In this document: piece by piece, positions 36,601 to 51,243 of the stretch
Numbering within the stretch: the first letter of the stretch is position 1
How the letters are laid out: each line of letters begins with the position of its first letter
NCBI RefSeq assembly: GCF_023343835.1
Contig: NC_064447.1
Location: 9,692,501 to 9,756,500 of the forward strand
From: Lagopus muta
Lineage: Eukaryota; Chordata; Aves; Galliformes; Phasianidae
Length of the DNA: 64,000 nucleotides
Reading direction: 5' to 3'
The notes under the pieces: generated by a model
Databases searched by the model: none
What the model was told of the DNA's origin: nothing
The model's input: only the letters and a program-made list of their open reading frames with translations
Made by a program: the position numbers and the translations under genes

Positions 36601-39600
36601 TTTGCAAATGGTTTTGTTTGCAGATGAGGCATGTAGTTGGTACCTGCCTTAGGATGAATGAGGATTTCTATCCTCTGGCTTGAAATAACAGCCTTGGGAT
36701 AACAGCTTGGGTTGCCCTGCTCTGTACTCAGGTCAGTCGAGTAAAGTGAATCATTCCCATTTGCGATGCACTGTATTCAACGAGCAGAGATGCTTTCTTC
36801 TTGTAATTAAACATAATTTCTTGGTTGCCCTGGAGAATACAGAATCTCACCTCATTAGAGCAGTCAGCCTTTTGCCAACACTGGGAAGAAGTTCTTGGTT
36901 TTTTGTATCTCTGTTGCACAGGATGCTGAGTGCAGACTGGTGCCATTTTGGGTCATGCTATTAAGTGAAGAAAATCTCTATTACAGCAGATGGATTCACA
37001 CCAGTGGATACTTTGAATTCTTTTCCTGAAATCAGTCATCTTTAGGGATTTATACTGCTCTTGTTATGAGAATGTCAAAGCCTCTCCAAATCTCCTTGTA
37101 TCTGCCCGCATGCTTAGGACTTGGCTGTGAGCTGGATTCACTCATGCAGGAAATTCTCCCTCCGTTTTCTTCTCATTCTGAAGCAAAAGAAATTGCACAC
37201 ACAAATGTTGAGGCTCTAAAGCAATGCTGCATGCAACTTTCTGGTTCCCTGAAATATTGGTGCATGAGATGAAACCACTTCATCTCAAAACAATCATAAT
37301 AATAATAAAAATATTCCTTCCAGGATGGAAGAGGAGAGGATATTTCAGTGCCTTCCTTTGCAAGCAATGCCAGGGGAAGGCATCCTGATGTGCAGCAGTG
37401 CAAGGTAGCAGGGCTCTGGGATCCCTGGGGTAAGACAACGATATCCCACATGCACCACCTCAGAGTGAGAGCACGAGCAGCAGAGAGGCCAGCTGAGATG
37501 CTGGGAATGAGTCCATGTCATCGTGTTTAATGGCTTATTGATGGGCTTACAGCTTTTCCTTCCATCATTAACATGCGAGGTCTGGGTTTAGATTTTTATT
37601 AATTTGTTTGTTCCTAGTTGTTCAATAGATCTTTTCGGCAAACATGCTTCAATCTCTGGGTTGTTCACAAACATGCTTGCTAAATGTATTGCTGTCCACT
37701 TGATGAATTCCAGTTGTTCGTTAGCACACCTATCATGTGATATTACTTCTTCTTCCTCAATGGATACGATAACATAGATGCATTAAATAAAAAGTAAATT
37801 TAAAAAAAAAAAAAGGCAGGTGAGGAAAAATAAACTTTCAGTGACATTTTCAGGAGGATGGTGTGAAAAACAGATGGACTCTGTGCTGTAGATCCTGTGC
37901 AAAGACAGAGCATGGTCCAAAGCCATACCCTGTGTTGGGATGAGTCAGAAAGAAGAGAAAGAGACTAAGCTGAAGTGTGCACACCCCTAGTGAAGGTTAT
38001 AGCTGTTCTGCAGAGCCTGTTTTGACCTATGTTGTCATCTTCCAGGTGTAAACCTCAGTCGCAGTGTAAGCATGTATCTCCAGCAGAGTGGAAAGAAATG
38101 CACATCTCCTATTTCCCCAAGGAGCTTTCAGGATTTCCGAGAGATCTCCCACCCTGCACCCAAGAGGTAATTAATAAAGTATCTCAACTTCTTTTTTTTG
38201 TGAAATACAGTCACAAAACTTTCTGATTTTGGTGTAGTTTACACTCTGTATTGAGATTAAATTGTATTTCCCTAGAAAATCACTTCTGTTTCACAGTGGA
38301 GATTGAATTCAGCCCGAAAAGCATGAGCCCAACATTGCCTCCTTCCCCAGATGTCAAGATGGCTGCTTGGCGGCTCACTCCCATTCTGTCCCTTGGAAAA
38401 TGATCAAGATAGGATATTTGGACACAGATTCTTCCAGACACGTTGTGCCTCTTAGCAAACCACATTTTGCAGTGAAGATCTGTTAATTATATGCTTACTT
38501 TTAATAAATCCATTCAAGTGCTGCTATAGGATTCCTGGCAGATGTGGGATCCATCCCATCTCCATGGAGCCACCATACCCCGCAGATGAGAGAGCTGGGA
38601 CCACAGGCTGGGGAACACTGAGCATCCTGGCACTCTTGCATGAGTGTGTTTGGAAAGTGTTTTCAGTTCCTCAGAGCACCTTGTAATTGAATCAGATAAA
38701 CACACGGAAGGCACTGTGATTTTTCAGGTGCTGCTGAGCGCCAGCTGTATGATTACAGCAAATCTTTCAGGTCCTCTGAGCTTGCTGACAGTGACTTATT
38801 TTGGTATTTGTACGAGCTGCTGTTTGTGATGGAGGAGTTCACAGGGCAATAAACAGGATAAAAAGCCAGGCTGACGAATCTGATTACTGTAAAATCCATT
38901 TATTTCAAGTACACCAGTTACTTCTATTATGGGGCATTTTAGAAATAATTCTGCATCTTGAAGTAGTTTAAAGAAGATTAATTTTCAAAGGGAAAAACGA
39001 TTCTCAGATCCATTTTATCTGCTCCTCGGACAAAGCGTGAAATTAGGAGCTTATCTACAATCACTAAAATTGAAGGCAGGTCTTTCCCTTGACTTCAGTG
39101 GGTTATAAATCAAACTGGATGCAAATAGCAGCGCAGACCATTGTGATGATTGATATGTGGAGCAATGGGCTGGAGACACGTGCTACCACTAAGCATGGAG
39201 GTGTCACCTGTCAAGTAACAGCTTCACTGTGCTCAGTGGCAGAGAGCCCACCTGGGGGCTTCACAGCTCACCCAAGAGCTTTCTGGATGGCTGGGAGGTA
39301 TCGAATGCATTCTCCCAACAGAAATTTCTGTTTCGCTGCATCCTTCCTTTCCTAACGCCAAGTTCTTGCTACTACTGAATCAATTAATTATTTTAGACTG
39401 AATTTTCAGTGTTAACCCAGAAAAGAACTGATGATAGTGTTAAACCAGAAGCCCTCTTTATTGTGCACGGACTAAAATTCCCCTGGATTTTTTGATTCTT
39501 TTCGATTCTCTGCTCTATTGTTCTCCATTTTGGACCGACCCTTCTGCTCGCTCCATTCAGTGTACTTGTTTTTCAGCAGCTGCCTGGGAATATTCACAAA

Positions 39601-42600
39601 GAACCCACAAATAACCTCAGTGCATCAAAGAACGCTTCTAGGGGCAATCTGAAAAATAAATAGTAAAATAATCAAGATGTGGCAATTAATAAAACATAAA
39701 AATTATCTTCCTGCTGCGTGGTTTTTATTAACCTTTTAGATAGTGAACAACATGGTAGCCTTTGCTCTAACCACTTGTCTGATGGACTGGGTTCTTTTGT
39801 ACATGTAGTCAGACTGCTATCCTTGCTGTTGCAGTGGAATTCATTCTGGTTGCCTGTCAAGGAAAAAAAGCTACAGTTTCTTTCCAACTGCTGCAAGCAT
39901 CCTGATCTGTATGCGTAAGGGATGGTCCCATGTAAGCAGGTCAGAATAATTATTACTGCCTGGAAGTGCTGTCAGAGCTAAGTTCCTGGCAATGCTACTG
40001 CTTCTGATCCTCTTGCAAATCCAAAGAACTGGCAAAAATATTTTGCTGGGGCAGCAACTATGCGTGCTGCTGATCCTCCCACCCAGGACCCTTTGGGATT
40101 TTTACATGGTGATGCAAGAGCCCATGTGTGCACCAGTGCCAGCATGGGCAGGTCTGCTGGATCTGGGCTCTGTGGTCCCCACGCAGTGTGGGACTGCCAT
40201 TGGGTCTCCTCTTTGAAACTGTCTCTAACTGTGCAAAACTGGTAAAATTAAGACAGGTGCAGGGTCTGATCCATGGCTGGATGGCTTTGCTTCTTGGAAG
40301 TCAGTCTATAGCATTGGTCTGCAACACTGGAAGTCTGTCTTGTAGCTGTCTGATTTCAGATTAGCAAGGATGTGCATCTCTGAGTGTGCTGCTGAAAGCA
40401 CCTCCCTTGTTTAATTCAGGGGTTTAATTTAGCTATTTAGCTTTTGAGTTTAACTGATCAAAGGACAAAGTGAAGCTGAGCAGGATCACATTTAGTGTGG
40501 AAAGAACAATTGATTCTATTTGGTTGATTTAGAGATAAAGTGACTTTTTTTTTTCTGAAGAGAGCACAGCCATCCATCCATTGCGTTTAACTTTAATTTA
40601 TTAATGCACTTCCTCTTTCCTCAGAAGCACTAAAATTCCTCTGCCCTGCTGTCACCTTCTGCAGGTTGGGCACCATCTGCGTACTTTGAATCTGTTCCCC
40701 ACAACCCTGATATGAAAACTGCCCCAGCAGTGGGCCCTGTGTAACGAGCTCTGCACAATGAGCCATGGGCCTTGGCACAGAAACCTGGATTAGGCCACCT
40801 CAATGATAAAAAAAAAGCCAAACGCATTTCCTTTTCATTGTTAGGAAGGAGAGCATCGTTCAGATTAGCATTCAGGCCTGGTGTAAGCGCAGGGAGAATA
40901 ATTGCAGATAGTTAATCTATTCAAACTTAATTCCTATTCCTAATTACTCACAAATAATATAATCTATATAAATCTCACTTGAAGAGACAGAGGGGATATT
41001 ATTCTTAATGGTCTGACAGAGGAGGACTGGGCTGGTAACGAACTCTTCAGCCCTTGCCTTGCCTCAGGCACCAGCTGCGAGCTCTGCCCAGCTGCAGAGC
41101 ATCAGCAAAACCTTGTGGATTAGATGAGGAACTCCCATACACCCACTTCAGACTTAAGCCAGCTAGTTCTGCGGTAATTAAAACCAATTTGGCTAAATGC
41201 TTTCCTCCTGAGTGCCTGTTTTTGTTATGTTTGGAAACCAGGGGCCAAATGAAGGACTCGAGCACTGCTCTGGTATAGGGCTTATGTAGGCTTTGCAGCT
41301 TTTGCTGTAAAGGTTTTGTGCTCTAAAAGAAAGGACAGAAGGAAGGGGAAACAACCTGGCTTGCCAAATGGCTGCAGAACTGGCAATGGATGGGATGAGG
41401 AGGTAAGTGCTGGTACCCAGAGCACCATCCCTGCTGCCCTGAGCCACTCACCCCTGTGTTGCTGTGGGGTTTTCCAGCACATGTCCCATTTGTCATTGCT
41501 TGTCCTGGTAGACCTTTTTATTACACCAGCTCGAAGCTTCTCTCTCTCCTTCTGATCTAGTCTAAAATAATTATTACGATCAGAGAAATTGTGCCTGTCT
41601 TCTTGGGAATTAAATATTTAAACTCTCAGACAAATGGGCCTTGCTTGTTTCTGTTAAAGGTTCTTGCTCACAAATGTCACAGTAAGTTAAATGTACCTTG
41701 AAAAATAATCTCATTTCTGGTTACTTTACTTTTCATTCCATTTTACCTCCCTATAAATTATCTGTAGTAATTCAATCAGAGGGCTTGACACCATGGCTCC
41801 TGAGGGGACAGCTGGGAAAACAACTGTCACCTCCAACAGGGTGACGGAAATGGTTTGGCGAGAGAAGTGGAAAGGGATGAACATCCTCTTTTTGGCCACA
41901 TGTGGTGAGATGCTCCTTAGTTTCCTTTGGTCCATGGCTGGCTTTTTTTCTGCTGGGAAGACAACCTCCTGCCACTGATGGTCACACAGAAATGTCAGCA
42001 TATTGCAGTGGTCCCAAAGTCAGAATATTTGGGTGTGTGCATCTGGTAGCTTGCAAATGGGGTTGGGAAGAACCAAAGGATGGAGCAGCTCTGCAGGGCC
42101 CATCCCCTGCTGGGGCTGCACATGGCTCAGAAGGGGCAACGCTGGAACTGGTTCAGGGAGAGCAGCCCAGAGCCTGAGTGAGATATGACATCCAAATGAC
42201 TCCATAAACCACAGTTGGGAAGTTTTTACTTCAGTCAAAATTGACATGTGGGTCCTCTAAGTGCTGCTTTCAGTTAAGAAGAATCAAATTGCCACTGTCT
42301 TGAAGCAGAGAGTGTGCTGCTGTGGCCTGATATGTTCATTTAGGGCATCTCAGTGTACAAAACCTCCTAACTGACTGCATCTCCTGGATGTGGCTGTTTG
42401 CTTCATTTTGAAGGATGCTGTTCAGCCTTCTGGAAGCTCCTATTGCCAGACTGGGCCGAGCAGTTCAGCAGCTGCTCCTCTGTGAATGGGAACAGCAAGC
42501 GAAAGAACAGCGGGGAGCTCATGGACTGAAAGCCTCATGAAACCCAAAACTTAAGAAGTCCCTCATTAGAAGAGATTTTGCAAGTGGTAACGCTGCAGTC

Positions 42601-45600
42601 TTTCAATCAATTCATCTGACGCCCACTCATTTTGAAATAATTTATCACAATTAAGATAGGCACTGTAGCACTGTGTTGAAAACTCTGGCAGATTACATAC
42701 TATTATGCCATTCAGCGATGTTTGCAAGCCTATGTTTGTTTTTTCCTTTTATATAAAAGAACAACATTTATATAAATCCTTATTTCTGAGCAAAGCCCAT
42801 CTCTCATGGAAGGAAGGAAGGGCTGCAGGGTTGCATTGCTGGTCCTGAGGTGCAAACATGGGATTTGGGAGCTGCGGTGGGTTTGTCATCCAGCATCACT
42901 TGGGTCACTGCCTCTGAAAACCTCAGCCCTGAGAGCCCAACGTAGCACTGGGGGTCGCGCTCACATCAGTTCCCATCCAGGTCCAGGGGAAACCGAATCT
43001 GATGTATTACAGAGCTGCTGCCAGCCATGTAAAAGCCGGGGGGGAAGCAATCTGATCCATCTCCAGTGCTGTTTTTCTGTTCGTGTATCTGGGAATTTTC
43101 CTCTTTCACCAGCGATAAGAAAATCCTCCTGTTTCTCAAACCAGGAGATGTTCTGGGGGGCTGAAGTGGGGAGGTCAAATAATTTCTGCTAAATCAACCA
43201 AAGCTGCAGCTCCCCAGGCAACCAAAGTGAGCAGAGCAGCACTGACGGCTGCTGAGATGTTTCAGTCTGAATTTTCCAGAGGAAATATTTCTATCTTGAA
43301 ATTTACCAGGCATTATTTTTTAAGTAGTGAGGTCAGAAAAGATCAGGATCAGTAAGCAAAGCAAAGTGCTTCAGTGCAGGTCCTGCAATACGCCTTGATT
43401 GAGTTGTCAAGCAATGTATTCCCTCCCCAAACTTTCATTTCAGTGAGACAGATATGCCACAAAAAAGAAGTCTCAAAGCAGCAGAGGATGACAAATGTGT
43501 TTGGATTATGTTTTCCCCCACCCATTTTTCCATCTTCTTCTCGTGCAGTGTTTTTCCTCTCCCCTCATGGAAAAATGTGTAAAATGCTCCCTGAAAAGAA
43601 GACAAAAGAAGTGCATTCTGGGGTCTTCTCAAGCTCTAAAGCAGCTCTTTTCTTTAATTAAAACAAATATACAGGAGGACAAACAACAACTGGACTTGCA
43701 AATGGTTGCAGTGCTGGGGGTTTGTTTTTCTCCCAGCATAATGGCTGTGCATCCACCCAGCAGGACTGAATGCAACCATAGTGGATAGATGGGGACAGCA
43801 GCATCCTGGCTGCTCCATGCCACCAAAGCTCTTCTGCTCAGCACTCGCCTGCATGAACTGCCAAGGAGAAAAATGGAACTCTTGTTCGGTGCCGTCTGCA
43901 GGCAAACAATTTGTAGAAGATAATCTTTCTGGCAGATCATCTTCCTTTTCCTGCATGAAAACAACTTCCAGGCTTCTTTTGGGCTTCTCTTTCCCCTTCA
44001 CTAAGCTTGTATTTTTCCCAAGTGTTGCCAATGAGTTGAGTGGGTTTCAGTACAGCAGCTCAAGGATGAAAGTAGAAAACTGCACAGTTTTGAGCTTTGC
44101 AGGTGGCTCCAACCCTCAGCAAATGCCCCAGCTTGCTTCTTCACCTTTCTGCAGAGCTCAGCCCTGGCTCTGTGGGCAAACAGCCCAAGGTCTGATTCCT
44201 GGAGGCCCAATTATGGCCAGTCTCATCCCAGGAGAGTGAACAGCAGAGGTTTTGGTGACTTTTGATGCCTTATCTGTGCAGGGGATGCCCCATAGGGACC
44301 TCAGGCTTCAAACCTCAGCAACGTGCTCAGAATTCTACCTCTGGAGACTGCTGTTTTTCTGAGAGCTAAGGAAGTGGTTATTTGGGGTATGAAGAGAGCT
44401 GAGCTTTCATCACCACAAAAAGTAACATCTGGATTCATCACCTGAGCCAGGTGCCAGGACTGAGAACCAGATGCTTTCAAAAGCATCACTCCTGTTTTAG
44501 AGTTTACATTTCCCAGAGCCACAGGAGTTATTTGGTTCAGACTCAAGGTGGAAATCCAGCTCTGGCTTTCTTTGTTTCCTATAAAGCCATTTTCTAAGGA
44601 GGAATACTGTTTATACAAAACCCACTTTGTTTTGCAGTATGATTTCCAGCTTTCTGTGCTTACCGTGTCAGTCTATGAAAGGTGTTAGCAGTAGCTGGGT
44701 TTAAAAAAACACAACCTTTTTTCCTGCCAAAATGAGTGTTTTGAACCATAAAGGAAAAGACAGATGGGAGCTGCGCAGGTCTCCCTCTTCTATGGTAAAA
44801 TGCAGTGCAAGGGGTAGAGAGCTGGAGTGGGCACACAGTGCTGGTGGTTAATGGGGACTTGAAAACAGGCGCTGCAAAAATCCAGTTCTGCGAAATCCCA
44901 GAGCTGCCATTTATTTACATAAAACATATAATTGAAATGTCAGAAGAGAACAATTAAAAGCATCAACTGACATTAATGTTAATGAAAGCAGCACCGTGAC
45001 TATCTGCTTTCTGTGAAAAGGGAAAGATTGGTTTGGGCTGCTTTTCCCTTTCCATTAATTTCCTTAATCTGCTCTCAGCGCACCGAGCGTTCTGATCTGC
45101 TAGCTACAGCGTGCCTCCAACAGCTCAATAGATCTTCCTTCAGCAGTGCAGAGCAGCTCTCACACTCCTTGCTGTTGGCTTTTTGCACTGGAAATGATAC
45201 TTTCCTGTAGGTGTTTTTTATATCTTTTTGCAGATGGTGGGAAGCAGTGCAATGCCCCACAAGACTCCCCACCCCCCACAGCCCCCAAGCAGTCTGTTTG
45301 CTCTATGGTGTAATTGCACAACCTGCACAAGAGCTCTCCATCACTAGCACCTCTCCGTGTGCTGTCTCAGGGTCTCATTGGGCTGATGGAGAGCAGCAAC
45401 TGGGACAAAAGTGGATGATTCCCACGAAAGTCTTGGTTCATTGCAGGATGTGATGCACCAATGGAACACAGCAGTCATCAGAGCTGGAAAAAAGCAGCAG
45501 AAAATGTATCTGTGAGAGCTTTGATTAAACTGTCAGCGGGAATTTTGGAGCAGATGCAAAGCATTTAAATAGAGGTTGCTTAGTTTAATTTAAATGCTGG

Positions 45601-48600
45601 TTTGGGGGGAAGCTATGGAAATGCATTTACCTCTGTGTGCATACACACATCTTGTGCTGTGACGCAAACTGGGAATTAGGAGAGTGTGTGTGCGTGTGTA
45701 ATCACAGAGGCTCAATGCTCAGTTTCTGGCAGGATGCTCCATTGCTGGCATTGCCTCATGATGCTTCCCTTCTCAGTCCCCTGCATGCTTCTATGGGGTG
45801 ACGTTTGGGTCGCAAAGAAGTGACAGCTGTGACAAACCCATACAACCTTAGAAGAATTCTCTCCCATCCGCCTTCAGAGACGTGCCCAATCTGTGCATGC
45901 TAGGACATTCTGTCTGGCTACTTCTTGATAAAGAATCTTAGGAAATGTAGTTTCTGAATGTTTCTACTTTTTCAATGTCTGTGATTTGTTTTGTTTTATT
46001 TTTTTGTGACCGTTTCCACATTACAGGGTCCAGGTTAGAATAAAGATACTGAAATAATCCCATGCTGCTGCAGCAGGGCATCACCTCCCCAGCATCAGCT
46101 GGAGCAGCTATCCAACACCTAGCAAAGTAATTGGTTCCAGGGGATTTCAGTGGGGAAGGACAACGTTTAAGTATACTGCAGATAAGGCCACATAAAGTAG
46201 TAGAGGTACTCACTAGAGGGAGCACAAATTATAAGGAGGATGGCTCTTCATGCTTCAGGGCTGAACTCAGGGCAGAGGTGCATGGGTGCAGGCTGCTCTG
46301 GGGATGCTGTGGGGTCAGGGGGGACCTGAGCTGAGTGTGAGCAGGAGAGGCAGGGATGGGGCGCCAGGAGCTCAGGGTGCAGCATTGGAGCTCTGCTTGT
46401 TGGTGCCTGCCTGTTCTGCTACATGTTTGGCTGGGGGAAGCACTGGGTCTGCCTGCCTGTGCTTCTTTATTTTATTGAAGGAGACAGCTGTGTATGGGTT
46501 TGCATCACCAGCTCCAGAGACACAGAGAGCTTGTAAAAGCCACTCTTGCCTGTAAAGTAAATCGAGCGTGTAACAGCTCCAGTCACCAAATCGTGTTGGC
46601 AGCCAGCTTGGGGAATGCAGGAGGATGGCAGGTTGAATCCTTCCCAGCAGGGTTCTCTGGGGAGGAAGTGCAGATCTTAAGAAGTTTCCACTCAAGATCT
46701 ACACATCTCATGATGCAGGAAGCAATAATCAGAAACAAACTAAACGTTTGAGCTTGCTCACTCAGCTTTACCATTGCTTAGCATAAGTCGGGCTGTGCAG
46801 GTGAAGATCTGCCTTCCTGGTAGGGATTTCATAGTGGGTTTTATAGGTTTTTATGCAAAGTTCTCATTAAGTTCTCTTAAGGTATTCTCAGCCTCGGCTG
46901 CCTTGGTCCATCATTTGGTGCAGTGCCCCTCAACTCTGCACCTCCTCTGGGTCAGCATTGATCCCTGTGCCCATGGCAGCATGGTTTTTAATGGTCCCCA
47001 CTGCCAGATATCTAGACAAGCAACCATTGCACTTGTGTCTCCTGGACTTTTGTAGAAATCACAGAGAGTTTTGCAACCACAATGGCCTTCATGGAAATAA
47101 ATTGGACTTTGCAGACTGACATAGATGCATGCAGGCCCACATTAATCTTTTGCATGCTTGAACTCATTCAGATTTTAAAAGCCTCTTCTATGAAGAGCTC
47201 ATACACTGCAGCAATCATAAAAATGATCTTCTATATACAAGGCCCTAAGGCTACCCTTAATCATGAGCCCATATCTGAACGAGGCACTCCATCATAACGG
47301 GCTGAGTGAGGGAAATGGAAATGCAGCCAAGGACTTTGGTGGATTTCAATTTACCCGCTGTGTGAACCTGCTCTGCAGGCTGCTGACCAGCTTCCTCCTT
47401 TGGGAACTGCAGTGATGGATGAAGTTGGGCACATTGGAGTCCTTCAGCCCTTGGGAGGTTCAAAGCTTTGATCCAGAAAGCTGAGAGAGAACAATTTTCC
47501 ACTTTTTTGCTGCTCATCCTTTGGCAACAGATGATTTGCAGAACAGGGTGGTTTAACTGGCATGATGTTTACAGCTCTTGAAATACATTTGCAGAAACTT
47601 GAGAGCTGTTTCCCAGCTGCAGCCTGTGCCTGGCTCACAAGGAGGGAAGCTGCACAGCTCTCCCTTAGCATGGAAGGCTACTGGCAGTGTTTTAAATTTT
47701 TAAAAGATGAAACAATGTAGGTTTCTAAGAAGTAAGTCTGGATTTTCTCCCTATTTTCAGAGTTATTTCCTTTCTGGAAGTTTTGTTTTACAAATCTTGT
47801 GAATTACCCTATGACAGACATTTCAGTTGTCTTGATTAACCGTGCATGACTATGTGAAAAGGTCATTCTGTTTTTCATCCTTGCCATTTTTATATAAATC
47901 CTCCAAGAAGCAGCAATAAAATACTTTATCTTCCTGTTGCTTTTAAAAAGAAAGAATTTCTTTACCCTCTGTGGCTCTTTCCCCAAAGAAACAACCCATG
48001 CAAAAACCCTGCAGCAACTCTGCAAACAACTCTTGTGTGAGGCAGTGTTGGATCTGCTACAAGGATCCCTGATTGCTCCTGTTCTCATGTGGCACAGGCG
48101 CTGGTGTGGCTTTCACAGTCTGGGTGTGCTTGAGATGCTGAAGCTTGTCCAAGCCCAGAGCAGGACTTTGCACACTGAGAAATGTCCCCTGTGTGACAGC
48201 ACAGAGTTCAGTGCATCCTGCTTGCCCTGAGAGCTCAGCAAACAGTGCTGCAAACAGCCTGGCTATCAGCATCTACATCCCAGGAATCACAAGGGGCACT
48301 AACGAGCACGTACATGGCCATAAAGTTGTTATTGTGACTTTTATTGCTGCCGAGACTAATGTTGGGACACAGTTTGCTTAGAGAGGCCAGCAGGTCTAAG
48401 AGACTACTCAAGAATTATTTAGAGAAATTGCTCAGGAAAAGATTTTAAAATAAATTCCCACTCTCTGCAGGTTGTTTTTATAATTACACTGCAAATCACC
48501 ACGAAAAGAATCCTGAAGAACAGAAATAAACTCAGATCTTCTCTGCAAGACGCAGCTGATGTTACTGGCTGTCCTTGTGCCCTTCTGCCAAGCAAACTGG

Positions 48601-50640
48601 ATTTACGGATCAGTATTCTAAGCAGGTGCTGCTGATGTCATGTGTCAGGGGTCCAAAGTGGAAACAGGGATGTCTGAAACATCCTACCTGCACATCCCAG
48701 TGCTGCTGTCTGCCACTTCGGTATTAAATTTTGAGTGACCTGTGACATGGTACAAGGCTGAAATTATGAGGTGGTTGTTCTAAGCTTCAGTCTTAGAGAA
48801 AATAAACTACCTTTGGTTAAAAACACTGCACAGATACGAGCTCCTGTTTTTCTGTATCCTTCGTTGCTCCCCTTGTGCGGTGTTGTCTGCTTGTAAGTTA
48901 AAAAAAAACAACAGTTTTTAATGTGTACATTAAGAAAAAATGGTAGTACTTTTCATATAGATTAGCAGGTGGAGCTCACAACAACAGGGAGCTACAGCTC
49001 ACCTGTGACACTAGCTCACATGAGAGCCAGCTACTGCATCTTTTTAATCCTTCCTTGGGAAAACACATTCGTAAAACACATTCTGAAAAAATAATATAGA
49101 AACAGGTTTACATACTAGAGCAGTGTCTTTAGCTATGATTTTTAACTAATCAGTAATTAAAGGAAGAATAATTACAGAAGCTTGAAGCTCTTCCATGTGA
49201 TTCACACCCTTGCTTTGCTTGTATCCCTCTATTACCATCTGAATAGGGCAGTGATTACACCCTGCTAATGTATTGGGTTTGCCAGGCCAAGATTTCCCTT
49301 GATTGGCCTAAAGCAAGGGCAGAGTAATTTAGTTCACAAAGGTAAATTAAACTAGGCTTTAATTAGGGAAAGATCCATTTACAGCCCAATATGGGGCACA
49401 GGGTTATTAGTACTCAAGGCAGACTCAGAGAATGTGACAGCACTTTTCCTCTCTTCAGTGCAAAACTCTTGAATCAAAATAACACTTTTGGGGCCTGGAT
49501 TGCATACTCTCATGGTCTCATTGGCCATAATTGAAAGGTAAAAGTTCACTTTGACCCCAGCTGCCTCAGTTTTCTCCTATCTGAGATTTAGATCCCTTTT
49601 CCTCTGCTGTAACAGATGTCGGACTGAGGAAATGACAATTGTTCACACTTGTTCAGTACTTTTCTGCAGGACTACAGTTTTTGAGACAATCAGGTCAGCA
49701 TAAATGAAACCAACAGAGATTGTTTTTTCAGCCATGTAACCTATAGCTCAGATTCTCTCTGCTCCTGTGATGCCCACTGAAAATAAGCCTTCACAGGAGC
49801 TGTACTGACTCAGAGGTGGAAGGAGTGGGGAAGAAGGGGCCAACCGGCCCTTTATGGGTCAAAAGCCCTCACCGACACAGCTGGTTTTCAGTGAAGTACA
49901 TGGTAGCATCTTTCAACAGGAGGGCAATGGCTGAATACTGCTCTGCACAACCCGTGTCAAGATCATACAGATTGCTACCTGTGTGCCAAACAGATAGATG
50001 GCTTCTCCGGCTCTGGTTAACAAAGCAGGACTGTTCAGAAAAGCACGCTGTCTAGGTTTCAGGGCAGATGAGGGGGAAGGGTTGATGTTTTTTCTCTCTT
50101 TGGTCAGCTGCTTTTTAAAAGTAAAAACCTGTAATGCAGGAAACCATAATGTAATTGTGCTCTGTGTCATCATTTCTCTTCTTTGTCACGTCGCATTTTC
50201 AACTGAGTGGCCTACTAAGCTAATGCGTGAATGACATTTGTTACATTGCTCTACTGGAGTAGATGAATCTGATGTGCTCTCCATTAAGGGTAATAGTTCA
50301 AACACACGCCTTGCTTTCAGGGAATAGGTGGAACAGATCAAGAGCTCAATTAAACATCCAACTACTTAAGCTGAAAGGCACGATTGCTATTCAGGCTCTG
50401 TTTAGGCTCTTTTTCTTTTTTTTTTTCCCTGAAAAAAATCAAATTGAATTGACTTGAAAGTTAAAGATCCTTGATCTCATTTTCAGATTAGATACGCGGG
50501 TGTCATGGACTGGCAGCGTTTTTGCCAATAGTCAGATTGTCATCTAACCTGTGCAAACTTTAACTAATAATGTTTGAAGAGCTGAAAAGTCCGTCATCTG
50601 TTTCCTCGCTGATCAGGCGATCTTCTATCAGGCACGCACT
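33676..50640. other. Intergenic between C1QTNF8 and TEKT4
   Basis: No exon, RNA or retroelement was recognised. The longest open frame (43781-44239, plus, 152 codons) has no recognisable motif. A/T-rich homeodomain-type cores (TAATTA) occur here and there, one in a 14-bp palindrome at 36076-36089; regulatory function is only a possibility. Confidence 0.55.
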
Positions 50641-50646
50641 TTTATT
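50641..50646 (-). terminator. TEKT4: Candidate poly(A) signal AATAAA for TEKT4
   Basis: First canonical AATAAA on the minus strand after the TEKT4 stop, about 380 nt downstream. A variant ATTAAA occurs earlier, at 50902-50907, and could be used instead. Which one is used cannot be decided from sequence alone. Confidence 0.4.
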
Positions 50647-51026
50647 GCTCTTATTTCATGCAGCCGTAAAATGCTAGAAAGCTATAAATTTTATGGGTTC
50701 ACATCTGTGTATATTATAATTACTCAAAATATTTGCTTCTTAGGTTCAAAGCCATACTGTGAAAGTTATGTGAATGTGATAGATACACATCAGATGCAAG
50801 GAATTGTCTTTAAGCTGCATTTTAAACTCACTGTGTATGTCTGCACTCAGACCAAATTTTTAGAGGGAAGGCTCAAAGGCAGCCATCACATTCCAATGCA
50901 TTTTAATCCAAATACAAGACAGAAATGAGCACAGTACTTCTGTGTATAACAGTGTCCACGCATTTTCTATGAAAGATGCTAGGTGACACTTTTCTTCCAG
51001 ACTTTGCACAGCCAGTACAGAGATTA

Positions 51027-51243
51027 CTACCTGTAACCTGCTAGTTTCAGAACAGTCGGGTAGCGAGTGCGATGGGCCATGCACTTTTGCCTATCTATAA
51101 AAATACTGTTTGTTTTCACAGCTATTTCTTTTTCTAAATTCATCCGCGTGTCTTCCAAGTTCCTCAGAGACTGTTCAGCTTCCCGCAGTTTTTTCTTCAG
51201 AGATTCAATGGATTCTGTTAGTTCCTCAACTTCGCCGATCAAC
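51027..51243 (-). CDS. TEKT4: TEKT4 coding exon 6 and stop
   Basis: 217 nt after acceptor CTGTTCAG. The first G completes an Arg codon, then LIGEVEELTESIESLKKKLR follows, then the segment around EAEQSLRNLEDTRMNLEKEI. It ends KLAGYR with TAG at 51027-51029. The C-terminal block MAHRTRYPTVLKL matches mammalian TEKT4 closely. Confidence 0.95.
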